DNA from: JAGPHI01 sp036661035
GTDB taxonomy: Bacteria > Bacillota > Clostridia > Oscillospirales > Ruminococcaceae
NCBI GenBank assembly: GCA_036661035.1
Contig: JAVWZM010000012.1
Span: forward strand, 1-42,106
DNA length: 42,106 bases
Reading direction: 5' to 3'
Shown one piece after another: positions 35,094-42,106 of this stretch. The notes beneath the pieces are model-generated. The model had not been told where the DNA came from. It saw only the letters and a list, made by a program, of their open reading frames with translations, and ran no database searches. A program made the position numbers and the translations under genes. Position 1 is the stretch's first letter. The number at the start of each line of letters is the position of its first letter.

Positions 35094-35148
35094 TGGAACG
35101 ACGTTCCATTATTCAATTTGATTATACATCTATAAACCAAAAAGTCAA
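35094..35148 (-). promoter_or_regulatory. Promoter and palindromic operator of the kdgK-like gene
   Basis: -35 TTGACT (35143-35148), 16-bp spacer, consensus -10 TATAAT (35121-35126). About 12 bp downstream lies the 15-bp palindrome TGGAACG-A-CGTTCCA (35094-35108), which covers the start of transcription, a classic repressor position. The shape suits an IclR/KdgR-family regulator, which would be encoded elsewhere. Confidence 0.72.
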
Positions 35149-35586
35149 TTATAAAAGTGCTAATTTGCACTTCATTTGCACATGTGGATAGCCCTCGTCA
35201 AGATATTGCTCGCCTGTGCTGACAAAACCGCATTTTTCATAAAAAGGCACCTTGTCGTACTGCGCACCAAGCTCTACACACTCAGCACCAAGAGATATCG
35301 CCTTTTGCTTTATCTCTTGTATCAGCTTTTTACCAACGCCCTGCCCTCGCAGGCTTTTTTGCACAGCTATGCGTCCTGCGTGCCAAATATCTCCATGCTC
35401 GCTAAAAAGCCTTGCTGCGCACACCGCATCGCCATTATCGTTATACCCTATAATATGCCATGATATTTCGTCTTTGTTGTCAAGCTCATTGGCAATTGAA
35501 AAGCCTTGTTCATGCACAAACACCTCTGTGCGTACCGCAAAGGCATCTTGCGCATTTTTGCTTGAATATATCCATTTAAAATCCAT
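35149..35586 (-). CDS. GNAT-family N-acetyltransferase (ElaA/YjcF-like)
   Basis: Acetyl-CoA-dependent acetyltransferase of unknown substrate. 145 aa from the ATG at 35586 with AAAGGTAG upstream; the frame open to 35661 extends into a repeat element and is rejected. Key features: VRTEVFVHEQGF near the start, motif A AVQKSLRGQGVGKKLIQ for CoA binding, VELGAQYDKVPFYEKCGF, and the end GYPHVQMKCKL. These match the ElaA/YjcF subgroup. The MITE-like repeat ends about 29 bp before its ATG and may supply its promoter (TTGACA at 35669-35674, weak -10 GACAAT). Confidence 0.9.
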   Translation of the reverse strand: MDFKWIYSSKNAQDAFAVRTEVFVHEQGFSIANELDNKDEISWHIIGYNDNGDAVCAARLFSEHGDIWHAGRIAVQKSLRGQGVGKKLIQEIKQKAISLGAECVELGAQYDKVPFYEKCGFVSTGEQYLDEGYPHVQMKCKLALL

Positions 35587-35614
35587 TATAACACTACCTT
35601 TATACAAGTAACGC

Positions 35615-35750
35615 AAAACAAAGCCTTTTATAGCAACTTGACTTATATTGTCTTTGTACACACCCTTTTGTCAAGTTGCATACAGCAATGACGGGGTTTG
35701 AATAGGACAATAAAAAGTAAAATTGCTGTGAAAATACAAGGCTTTGTTTT
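35615..35750 (+). mobile_element. MITE-like element, copy 1
   Basis: 136 bp bounded by perfect 13-bp terminal inverted repeats, AAAACAAAGCCTT (35615-35627) and AAGGCTTTGTTTT (35738-35750). Inside are a nested pair GCAACTTGAC/GTCAAGTTGC (35633-35642, 35670-35679) and ACAGCAAT/ATTGCTGT (35682-35689, 35722-35729). About 100 bp of the interior recurs in opposite orientation at 42004-42106. No ORF and no obvious target duplication. It has no recognised name. Confidence 0.6.
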
Positions 35751-35777
35751 AATACATATTATTTTACATTACAAGCA

Positions 35778-36044
35778 TTAAAATAGCAATAGCACACGCA
35801 AAATCAGCATCATAATAACACCCGGAACACTAAGCACAACCGCTACAAATGCCGAGGCATAATTAAGTAAAAGCCCTACATCTGTAAATGGTGCAAGCAA
35901 ATTAACCGTGCCTAGTGCCGCTATTCCGCACATGGCAGAGGCAACGCCACGCAGCATTGGCCTTTTGCTGCGTGACGCTGTTACCGCTACAAAAAGCACA
36001 CTTGATAATGCAATAAACAACATTACTGTACGCGCTAAAATCAT
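35778..36044 (-). CDS. bofA: BofA-family protein (pro-sigma-K processing inhibitor type)
   Basis: In Bacillus BofA restrains the protease SpoIVFB until the spore signals. 88 aa from the ATG at 36044, with AAGGAG upstream, matching the 87-aa family size; the frame to 36086 is rejected. Two or three membrane helices: ILARTVMLFIALSSVLFVAV, then GIAALGTVNLLAPF and the BofA end LLLNYASAFVAVVLSVPGV. Directly downstream of a YaaL-like gene, the same pairing as yaaL-bofA in Bacillus. Confidence 0.85.
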   Translation of the reverse strand: MILARTVMLFIALSSVLFVAVTASRSKRPMLRGVASAMCGIAALGTVNLLAPFTDVGLLLNYASAFVAVVLSVPGVIMMLILRVLLLF

Positions 36045-36130
36045 ATGTCGCTCCTTTTCGGGCGGCGCAGCTATGTGGCGGCTCAAGGCAATTTGCCGAA
36101 TTTAAAATTAACTTGCCTTTTGTTTTTAAG

Positions 36131-36379
36131 CTATTGTTTAGACATTTTTATGGCACGCAGCAAAAATTCGTATTTACATAAAAGTGCCTGCCGTTCGTAA
36201 ATACTGGCATCTATAAGCTCCGGTGCCAAAACATTGTCAAATACAGCTTCGTTACGTTTAATAGCCTCTACACATTCCTTTAGTTCGCCCACAAGCTTTG
36301 GCTGCCTGTATTCGGCGGTGTTGGCATCTTCCTGCATTTTAAACAGCTTAAAGGGTATGCCTTTAACTGCAAGCTCCAA
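36131..36379 (-). CDS. YaaL/DUF2508-family small protein
   Basis: 82 aa from a TTG at 36379 with GAGGTGG about six bases upstream; a GTG at 36388 is possible but lies in that ribosome site. The C-terminal half (LIDASIYERQALLCKYEFLL then RAIKMSK) matches the YaaL pattern of a charged helix ending in a basic tail. Cytoplasmic, helical, function unknown. It precedes bofA, as in Bacillus recR-yaaL-bofA; recR is not here. Confidence 0.78.
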   Translation of the reverse strand: MELAVKGIPFKLFKMQEDANTAEYRQPKLVGELKECVEAIKRNEAVFDNVLAPELIDASIYERQALLCKYEFLLRAIKMSKQ

Positions 36380-36573
36380 TCTTTCCACCTCACAATAAGT
36401 TTATGCTTGGAGTATTGGCATACATTCCCATTTTATACAATTTTAATCAAATAAGGCTGCGAACAAGGCAAATACATTGTTTATTTAAAGCCTATCCCAT
36501 ACATGGCTATCAGCAAATTTAGCTTAAACAAATGAAATATCGCTTTGTGTGCAAGGCACATGCGTAAAGCAAA

Positions 36574-36605
36574 CAGCCGCCACATCAACTACGATGTGGC
36601 GGCTG
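36574..36605 (-). terminator. Terminator after the P-type ATPase gene
   Basis: A 13-bp perfect stem (CAGCCGCCACATC at 36574-36586 with 36593-36605) and a 6-nt loop. TTTGCTTT follows on the - strand. The rest of the gap 36380-36573 shows only a short TGTGC/GCACA hairpin near 36548. Confidence 0.75.
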
Positions 36606-36627
36606 CTGTGTGCTTTTTTGAATGATT

Positions 36628-39285
36628 TTAAGCTTTTTTATCCTGTCCTGTCAAATGACGTATAATTACGAAAATCTCGTGGAACAGCAAAGGTGTTGCG
36701 GCGAATATAATCAGCTCGCACCATTCCATAGCGGCAAGACCAACTGTGCCGAAAAGCTCGTTGAACAGAGGAATTTCCGTGCTGACAAACTGTAAGAAAA
36801 TACCTGCTACAAAGGCAAAAATCATCATTTTATTGTTTAGATGATTCATGCGGAAAATAGAAGTATTAACATCACGCATGCCAATGGCGTGCCATAGCTG
36901 GCTTACAGCTAAGATAGTAAACGCATAGGTTTGTGCTTTATCAAGCATACCGCCTGTTAAAGCCGCACCGATAGTTGTAAGTGATACTGCAGTGCCTGAA
37001 TCAATTAATGCACGAATTGGCACTATTAGGAAAGCGCCCAAGGTCATGCACGCAATTAGGAAACCATAGAACACCATAAGGAATGTGCCGCCGCCTGCAA
37101 ATAGGCTGTCGTCCGGGTTACGCGGAGGCTGGTTCATAATACCCTTTGGTTTATCGTCTTGCCCAAGCGCAAGAGCCGGCAGTGTATCTGTAATAAGGTT
37201 AATCCATAAAATATGCACTGCCTTTAGCGGTGCTGCAAGGCCAACGGCTATTGCGCTGAATGTGGCGATAACTTCACCTAGGTTAGAGCCTAACAGGAAC
37301 ACAACGGATTTTTTTATGTTTGCATAAATTCCGCGGCCTTCTTCGATAGCTTTTTCGATAGTTGCAAAGTTATCATCGGTAAGTACCATATCTGCCGCGC
37401 TCTTGGCAACGTCTGTGCCTGTGATGCCCATTGCTACGCCAATATCCGCAGCTTTAAGGCTTGGCGCATCGTTTACACCGTCGCCTGTCATAGATACGAT
37501 TTTGCCGTTTGCTTTAAACGCATTAACAATCATAACCTTATGAGTTGGGCTTACGCGTGCAAATACGCGCAGATGATCTACTGCTTTGTTTAGTTCTTCC
37601 TGCGTCATGTCGTCAAGCTCGTCGCCGCTGATGCACTGTTCAGGTGTTTTGGCTATGCCTAGCTCTTTGGCAATAGCATATGCAGTGTCGCGGTGGTCGC
37701 CTGTAATCATAACAGTGGTAACGCCAGCTTTAACAAATTGCTCTACAGCCTGTTTTGCTTCAGGGCGTGGCGGATCTATCATACCAACTAGCCCAACAAA
37801 GCATAGGTCTTCTTCTGTAGCGGTTTCGTCGCCTAGCTTTTCTGCAAGTGCCAACACTCGCAAGGCTTGCGATGCCATTGTGCCTGCAGCAGCCATAATG
37901 GTATTATTATCTTCCTGTGTAAGAGGGCGTATTTCACCATTAATAAATATCTTTGTGCATTTTTTAAGCAGACGGTCTGTAGCGCCCTTGGTATATGCCA
38001 CTACGCCGCTGTCTTTTTTATGTACGGTAGTCATTAGCTTACGCTCTGAATCGAACGCTTGCTCGTTAATACGAGGAGCCTTTTCTTCTAATGCTTCTCT
38101 TGTGCCGCCTATAGCGATACCCATGTCTATAAAGGCAAGCTCTGTAGGATCGCCAATACGTACATCGCCTGTAACCGTTGCATCGTTACAAAGCACAAAG
38201 CCTTCGCAGAATACAGGATATTCCTGAGGTTTAAGCTCGGAAACATCAAGGAATGTATCATTCGTATAAATCTTGGTGATTGTCATTTTGTTTTGTGTAA
38301 GTGTGCCTGTTTTATCACTGCAAACCACGCTGACAGCGCCAAGTGTTTCAACTGCCGGCAAGCGGCGCACAATGCTGTTTACACGCACCATACGCTGCAC
38401 ACCAATGGCAAGCACTATGGTTACAACCGCAGGTAAGCCTTCAGGCACTGCGGCTACAGCAAGGCTGATAGCTGTGATTAACATTTCTATGATATTGCGT
38501 TTTTGGATAACGGCTATGCCGAAAAGCGCAACGCATATTACTATTGTAATAATGCCAAGTATTTTGCCAAGGTCTGCAAGACGTTTTTGAAGCGGAGTCA
38601 TTTCGTCTTTGCTTTCGCTTATCATTTTGGCAATTTTACCGATTTCGGTTTTCTCGCCTGTGCCGATAACCACACCCTCGCCGCGGCCATATGTAACTGC
38701 CGTGGACATAAACGCCATGTTGTGCTTATCTCCGATAGACACATCGCCCTCGGCGATATAAGCAGCGTCTTTTTCCGTAGGTACGCTTTCGCCTGTAAGC
38801 GCGCTTTCTTCTATTTTAAGAGATTGGCTCTTAGTAAGGCGTAAATCCGCCGGAATTACTCGCCCTGCATCAAGCACAACGATATCTCCGGGTACAAGCT
38901 CTGCCGCAGGCATTTCGCGTGCTATGCCGTCGCGTTTGCAAAGTGCCATAGGGCTGCTCATTTTTTTAAGTGCATCTAATGCTTTTTGTGCCTTTCCCTC
39001 TTGTATAACGCCAACTACAGCATTAAGAAGGATAACACACAAGATGATAACGGCATCTCCTGCCTCTTTTAGAATTAAAGAGATAAATGCCGCCGCAAAC
39101 AAGATGTAAATCATTGGGTCTTTAAGCTGCGCAATAAAGCGTTGAAAAGTGGTAGGCGGTTCCTTTTCCTTAAGCTCATTTGTTCCATACTGTGCAACGC
39201 GCTTTACAGCTTCGTCTTGTGTAATGCCGTTTGCGCAAGAGCCAAGAGCTTCCAGAACCTCCTGTGCTGATTGGTTTTCGTACAT
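36628..39285 (-). CDS. P-type cation ATPase (P2A, Ca2+/Mn2+ type)
   Basis: Membrane pump exporting divalent cations with ATP. 885 aa from the ATG at 39285 with GGAGG upstream; the longer frame to 39339 runs through the leader terminator. Order: N-terminal cation-ATPase domain, actuator domain with ALTGESVPTEKD, helix 4 with PEGLPAVVTIVLAIGVQRM, phosphorylation site DKTGTLTQNKMT (Asp324), nucleotide domain, hinge MTGDGVNDAPSLKAADIGVA, and C-terminal helices. Ten helices in all. By sequence alone it would be called a calcium ATPase; the Mn2+-type riboswitch leader argues for manganese export. Confidence 0.95.
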   Translation of the reverse strand: MYENQSAQEVLEALGSCANGITQDEAVKRVAQYGTNELKEKEPPTTFQRFIAQLKDPMIYILFAAAFISLILKEAGDAVIILCVILLNAVVGVIQEGKAQKALDALKKMSSPMALCKRDGIAREMPAAELVPGDIVVLDAGRVIPADLRLTKSQSLKIEESALTGESVPTEKDAAYIAEGDVSIGDKHNMAFMSTAVTYGRGEGVVIGTGEKTEIGKIAKMISESKDEMTPLQKRLADLGKILGIITIVICVALFGIAVIQKRNIIEMLITAISLAVAAVPEGLPAVVTIVLAIGVQRMVRVNSIVRRLPAVETLGAVSVVCSDKTGTLTQNKMTITKIYTNDTFLDVSELKPQEYPVFCEGFVLCNDATVTGDVRIGDPTELAFIDMGIAIGGTREALEEKAPRINEQAFDSERKLMTTVHKKDSGVVAYTKGATDRLLKKCTKIFINGEIRPLTQEDNNTIMAAAGTMASQALRVLALAEKLGDETATEEDLCFVGLVGMIDPPRPEAKQAVEQFVKAGVTTVMITGDHRDTAYAIAKELGIAKTPEQCISGDELDDMTQEELNKAVDHLRVFARVSPTHKVMIVNAFKANGKIVSMTGDGVNDAPSLKAADIGVAMGITGTDVAKSAADMVLTDDNFATIEKAIEEGRGIYANIKKSVVFLLGSNLGEVIATFSAIAVGLAAPLKAVHILWINLITDTLPALALGQDDKPKGIMNQPPRNPDDSLFAGGGTFLMVFYGFLIACMTLGAFLIVPIRALIDSGTAVSLTTIGAALTGGMLDKAQTYAFTILAVSQLWHAIGMRDVNTSIFRMNHLNNKMMIFAFVAGIFLQFVSTEIPLFNELFGTVGLAAMEWCELIIFAATPLLFHEIFVIIRHLTGQDKKA

Positions 39286-39317
39286 TAGATTACCTCCAAA
39301 TATTTTTAATATACATG

Positions 39318-39357
39318 TAAAAAAAAACTTTAGACGCAATACCGTTGCGGCTAAAGT
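39318..39357 (-). terminator. Riboswitch expression-platform terminator
   Basis: On the - strand ACTTTAG-C-CGCAA pairs with TTGCG-T-CTAAAGT around a 5-nt loop (39327-39357) and is followed by about ten T (39318-39327). Its 5' arm shares CTTTA with aptamer stem P1, so the two folds exclude each other. Confidence 0.88.
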
Positions 39358-39438
39358 CTTGTTACCTAAACGGATTCGACTCCAGACGGCATATCGCTAT
39401 CGGTTGTTGAGGTCGAATTTAAAACTACTCCCTTTATC
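39352..39438 (-). promoter_or_regulatory. yybP-ykoY (Mn2+) riboswitch aptamer
   Basis: The - strand leader has the conserved GGGAGTAG right after the 5' strand of P1 (TAAAG) and AAGACTTTA at the 3' end, the layout of the yybP-ykoY manganese aptamer, with the inner segment TCGACCTCAACAACC and a returning GGAGTCGAA. Mn2+ binding should hold P1 closed, free the terminator's 3' arm and allow readthrough into the ATPase gene. Assigned by eye against the known consensus. Confidence 0.82.
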
Positions 39439-39445
39439 TGTAGCT

Positions 39446-39474
39446 ATCATAGCTCAATAAAATGATTTTGTCAA
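39446..39474 (-). promoter_or_regulatory. Promoter of the riboswitch-ATPase transcript
   Basis: Consensus -35 TTGACA (39469-39474), 17-bp spacer, -10 TATGAT (39446-39451), just upstream of the aptamer. Confidence 0.85.
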
Positions 39475-39484
39475 CAAAAAAATA

Positions 39485-39612
39485 TTTAGTTTGCAAAAAA
39501 ACTTTGTTTATTTATTACAGTTTATTAAAACTGTCGCGACAGTTTTAATTGTGCATGTGCGATAACACGCACATAAGATGAGTTTTTTAATAAACAAGTC
39601 CGCAAACTTATT
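39485..39612. repeat. Large imperfect inverted repeat with two internal hairpins
   Basis: The outer arms (about 39485-39518 and 39589-39612) share TTTGC, ACTT-GTTTATT blocks with gaps. Inside are a 26-bp perfect palindrome at 39524-39549 (half-site TTAAAACTGTCG) and ATGTGCG/CGCACAT (39555-39561, 39568-39574). It fills the gap between the ATPase promoter and the Clp gene end. It may be a second MITE-like element or simply a compound terminator for the Clp gene. Confidence 0.45.
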
Positions 39613-39701
39613 TTATTAAAATTGCCGTCTAAACCCTTAATCTGCATGTATTTTTCTATATTTATTGCAAAACTTGGTTCGTAATAACATTAATTTACAA
39701 A

Positions 39702-41981
39702 TTATACTAAAACAGTGCAAAACGGATTTAATACTAATTTCCCATCAATAAAATCCAGAACGCAATGAGAATTTCGCGTTATTTTACTTGATAGCAGCGA
39801 ATTGACAAGCAAGTCCTCAACCATTTTTGCTATAGCCCTGCGCAGTGGGCGCGCGCCATATTGCGGAGTATAGGAACATTCTACAAGGTATTTCACACTG
39901 TCTTCAGTGTGGGTTAAATATATCTCTTGCTTTGCGGCGCGCTTTTCAGCTTCTTTCAGCATTAATTCTCCTATTTGTAAAAGCGCATCTTTAGACAAGC
40001 GTCTAAAAACGAGTATTTCGTCCAGTCTGTTTATAAGTTCCGGTCTGAAAGCGGTTTTAGCCTCTGCTATTGCAGAGCTTTTTGCAGATGTTTCATGGCT
40101 TTCGGCTAAAGAAAAGCCAAATTCCTGTCCTTTTACCAAATGCCTTGCGCCAAGGTTTGAAGTAAGAATAATCAGTGTATTACAAAAATTGATTTTTCGT
40201 CCTTCGCTATCGGTAAGCGTACCGTCTTCCAAAATTTGCAAAAGAACATTGCATATATCAGGGTGTGCTTTTTCTATTTCGTCAAATAAAAGCACAGCAT
40301 ATGGACGGCGGCGAACAGCTTCTGTAAGCTGCCCTCCACTTTCGTGGCCAATATATCCGGGTGGTGCGCCGATAAGGCGCGAAATAGAATGTGCTTCCAT
40401 ATATTCAGACATATCAAAACGCAAAAGTGCCTTTGCCGTGCCACAGCAATTTTCGGCAAGTGCGCGCGCAAGCTCTGTTTTACCTACACCTGTTGGGCCT
40501 AAAAACAGAAACGAGCCCATGGGCCTATCGGCGGCACAAAACCCCATGCGCGAACGCCTTACGGCGTTAGACACGGTTTTCACCACCTCGCTTTGCCCTA
40601 TCACTCTTTGCATCAGCTCGTCCTCTAAAGACGCTATGCGTGCCTGCTTGCTTTGGGTGATACGCTGCACAGGCACACCGCATATGCCGGACACCAGAGC
40701 CGCAATTTGTTCTGTGCCTATTGTTGGCGGCGTTTTGCATAAAGGGCCTGCTTTTAATCTTGCGGCGGCGCATGCCTCGTCTATTAAATCCAGTGCTTTA
40801 TCAGGCAAAAAACGTTCGGTAAGATATCTTGATGATAAGCCAACTGCCGCCGATATAGCGGCATCTGTAATGTGTACACCGTGGTATTCTTCGTATTTTT
40901 CCCGCAAGCCCTGCAAAATGCGCTGTGCCCCTTCGCATGATGGTTCTTCAATAAGCACCTTGCCGAAGCGTCTGTCCAAAGCCGCATCTTTTTCTATAAA
41001 ACGGCGATATTCGGTAATTGTGGTTGCGCCCAAAAGCTGTATCTCTCCGCGTGCAAGGGCAGGCTTTAATATACCCGATGCGTCTATTGCCCCCTCGGCA
41101 GCACCGGCACCGACTATAGAATGAATTTCGTCAATAAATAATATGGAGTTTTTATCACGCGCTATTTCCTCTAAAAACCCCTTGAGCCTCTCTTCAAAAT
41201 CACCTCTGTATTTTGTTCCTGCAACAATTCCCGATATATCAACAGACAGAACCCGTTTATTTAAAAGCTGCTTTGGAACAGTTCCATGTGCAATGCGCAG
41301 TGCCAAGCCTTCTGCAACTGCCGTTTTGCCAACGCCAGGCTCGCCTATAAGACAAGGGTTGTTTTTTTGGCGTCGGCAAAGTATTTGAATTACTCTTGCA
41401 AGCTCCGTATCACGCTCTAGCACAGGATCTATTCTGCCCTGCACTGCAAGGCGTGTTAAATCCCTTGTAAATTTATCTGATATGCGGCCACTGCCGCGCT
41501 GGGCTTGTGGCGACGTCTTAGATGAGGAGCCTTGATATGGGCTTTGCCCTAAAAGGCGTGTACATTCGCGCGCCGCGCCACCTGTTTGCATACCCATTTT
41601 AGTTAACACTCGCGTACCGCCTGCATTTTCATCTTCCAAAATTGCAGATAAAAGATGCTCTGCCTCGATATGCTGCGCACTTACTGCACGCGCAGCTATT
41701 GCCGAAAAATCCATACATTTAATAAGCCTTGAAGAAAAGTCATTTGGAGTTAAATAGGTTTTTTCTCCTTTTCCCAAGGCTTTTTCCACCATATGCTCCA
41801 CATCGCAGCCGAAAATTTGTTTTTCTACCAAAAAAGCTGCTGCCGCGCCTCTGTCATACCGCAGCACCGACAAAATATAATGCTCGGTGCCTACAAAAAT
41901 ATGCCCCATTTCACCGGCTATTTTACGCGCACCCTCTAATATTTGATTTGCGTGGCGCGAAAAGCCTTTGTAATAATACAT
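39702..41981 (-). CDS. Clp/Hsp100 AAA+ unfoldase, ClpA/ClpC type without middle domain
   Basis: Unfolds proteins for ClpP degradation. 759 aa, ATG after GGAGGG. N-terminal double Clp-N repeat (about 1-145), AAA1 with GEPGVGKT (213-220) and DEIHSIVGAG, AAA2 with GPTGVGKT (495-502) and LLFDEIEKAH, C-terminal D2-small domain. A ClpP-docking tripeptide of the IGF type is present as FGF (KGQEFGFSLAES). Between the two ATPase modules the ClpC coiled middle/UVR segment is missing (ACAAARLKAGPLCKTPP runs on almost directly to AALVSGICGVPVQRIT), so it is ClpA-like in length (758 aa in E. coli). No ctsR-mcsA-mcsB neighbours in view. The usual adaptor MecA or McsB contacts to the M domain cannot apply. 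Confidence 0.92.
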   Translation of the reverse strand: MYYYKGFSRHANQILEGARKIAGEMGHIFVGTEHYILSVLRYDRGAAAAFLVEKQIFGCDVEHMVEKALGKGEKTYLTPNDFSSRLIKCMDFSAIAARAVSAQHIEAEHLLSAILEDENAGGTRVLTKMGMQTGGAARECTRLLGQSPYQGSSSKTSPQAQRGSGRISDKFTRDLTRLAVQGRIDPVLERDTELARVIQILCRRQKNNPCLIGEPGVGKTAVAEGLALRIAHGTVPKQLLNKRVLSVDISGIVAGTKYRGDFEERLKGFLEEIARDKNSILFIDEIHSIVGAGAAEGAIDASGILKPALARGEIQLLGATTITEYRRFIEKDAALDRRFGKVLIEEPSCEGAQRILQGLREKYEEYHGVHITDAAISAAVGLSSRYLTERFLPDKALDLIDEACAAARLKAGPLCKTPPTIGTEQIAALVSGICGVPVQRITQSKQARIASLEDELMQRVIGQSEVVKTVSNAVRRSRMGFCAADRPMGSFLFLGPTGVGKTELARALAENCCGTAKALLRFDMSEYMEAHSISRLIGAPPGYIGHESGGQLTEAVRRRPYAVLLFDEIEKAHPDICNVLLQILEDGTLTDSEGRKINFCNTLIILTSNLGARHLVKGQEFGFSLAESHETSAKSSAIAEAKTAFRPELINRLDEILVFRRLSKDALLQIGELMLKEAEKRAAKQEIYLTHTEDSVKYLVECSYTPQYGARPLRRAIAKMVEDLLVNSLLSSKITRNSHCVLDFIDGKLVLNPFCTVLV

Positions 41982-42003
41982 TTGCCGCCCTCCATTGCCC
42001 TTT

Positions 42004-42034
42004 ATTGTACAGCAATTTTACTTTTGATTGTCCA
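42004..42034 (-). promoter_or_regulatory. Possible promoter of the Clp ATPase gene within repeat copy 2
   Basis: -35 TGGACA and -10 TACAAT (42004-42009) with a 19-bp spacer, leading to a short leader before the GGAGGG ribosome site. The spacer is long, so this is tentative. No CtsR direct repeat or CIRCE element is seen. Confidence 0.4.
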
Positions 42035-42106
42035 ACTGAACCACTCGTCTTTGCTGTATGCAACTTGACAAAAGGTTGTTTACAAAGACAATAATTAGTC
42101 AAGTTG
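42004..42106 (-). repeat. MITE-like repeat, copy 2 (runs off the window)
   Basis: Read on the - strand this matches the interior of the element at 35634-35736 with roughly 85 percent identity by eye, from CAACTTGACT to TTGCTGT, including both nested inverted pairs. It is inverted relative to copy 1. The similarity fades toward the Clp gene where copy 1 has its terminal repeat. The other end is beyond base 42106. Confidence 0.7.

Noticed and set aside
35643..35674. The repeat interior as a firm promoter for the GNAT gene
   Set aside because: TTGACA is good but the best -10 at 16-17 bp (GACAAT or ACAATA) is weak; kept only as a possibility in the GNAT entry.
36398..36420. Sigma-E-like promoter (GAATGTA, CATAAACT) before the yaaL-bofA pair
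   Set aside because: The predicted transcription start would fall inside the ribosome site, leaving almost no leader, and the matches are partial.
39907..41124. 405-codon open frame on the + strand inside the Clp ATPase gene
   Set aside because: It is the antisense shadow of a well-conserved gene, has no ribosome site and its translation resembles no protein.
1..42106. CRISPR arrays, prophage or insertion-sequence genes
   Set aside because: No direct-repeat array with regular spacing and no transposase, integrase or phage structural gene in any supported frame.

Overview
This window looks like a chromosomal core-genome segment of an AT-rich, spore-forming, low-GC Firmicute. A clostridial gut anaerobe related to Oscillospiraceae/Ruminococcaceae fits best, but that placement is inference. 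The support is a PolC-type replicase, the Firmicute gene orders pyrH-frr-uppS-cdsA-dxr-rseP-ispG-polC and rplU-rpmA-obgE-mrnC, a Spo0A-type regulator, a YaaL (DUF2508)-BofA pair, a P-type ATPase behind a yybP-ykoY (Mn2+) riboswitch-like leader, and extensive use of Shine-Dalgarno sites with GTG/TTG starts.

Layout. (1) 1-929, + strand: an RluA-type pseudouridine synthase whose 5' end lies outside the window, facing the next block across a hairpin. (2) 976-11851, - strand: one long housekeeping operon led by a good sigma-A promoter at 11887-11915. It links UMP kinase, ribosome recycling, undecaprenyl and CDP-diacylglycerol synthesis, two MEP-pathway enzymes, a site-2 protease and the replicative polymerase. 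(3) 12052-14561, - strand: a three-gene signalling unit (small DUF6514-like protein, Spo0A-type response regulator, soluble GAF histidine kinase). A long inverted repeat covers its promoter/leader. (4) 15044-19726, + strand: tRNA-Ala(CGC), then a chemoreceptor and a diguanylate cyclase that probably form one unit. (5) 20023-26870, + strand: NAD synthetase, YhfC-type membrane protease, MATE exporter, M42 aminopeptidase, then a sulfatase.

(6) 27087-41981, - strand (one small + gene): a zinc-ribbon/PASTA pseudokinase, YebC, an RsmF-like rRNA methyltransferase, a Ser/Lys-rich miniprotein on the + strand, the MrnC-Obg-L27-L21 ribosome cluster, a KdgK-like sugar kinase under a palindromic operator, a GNAT acetyltransferase, BofA/YaaL sporulation-associated genes, the riboswitch-controlled P-type ATPase and a ClpA/ClpC-type chaperone lacking the usual ClpC middle domain.

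The least expected non-coding structure is a roughly 100-136 bp repeat present twice in opposite orientation (35615-35750, with 13-bp perfect terminal inverted repeats, and about 42004-42106 running off the window). It looks like an undescribed MITE-like element sitting in promoters. A second imperfect inverted-repeat block lies at 39485-39612. No CRISPR array, prophage, insertion-sequence transposase or rRNA was seen.
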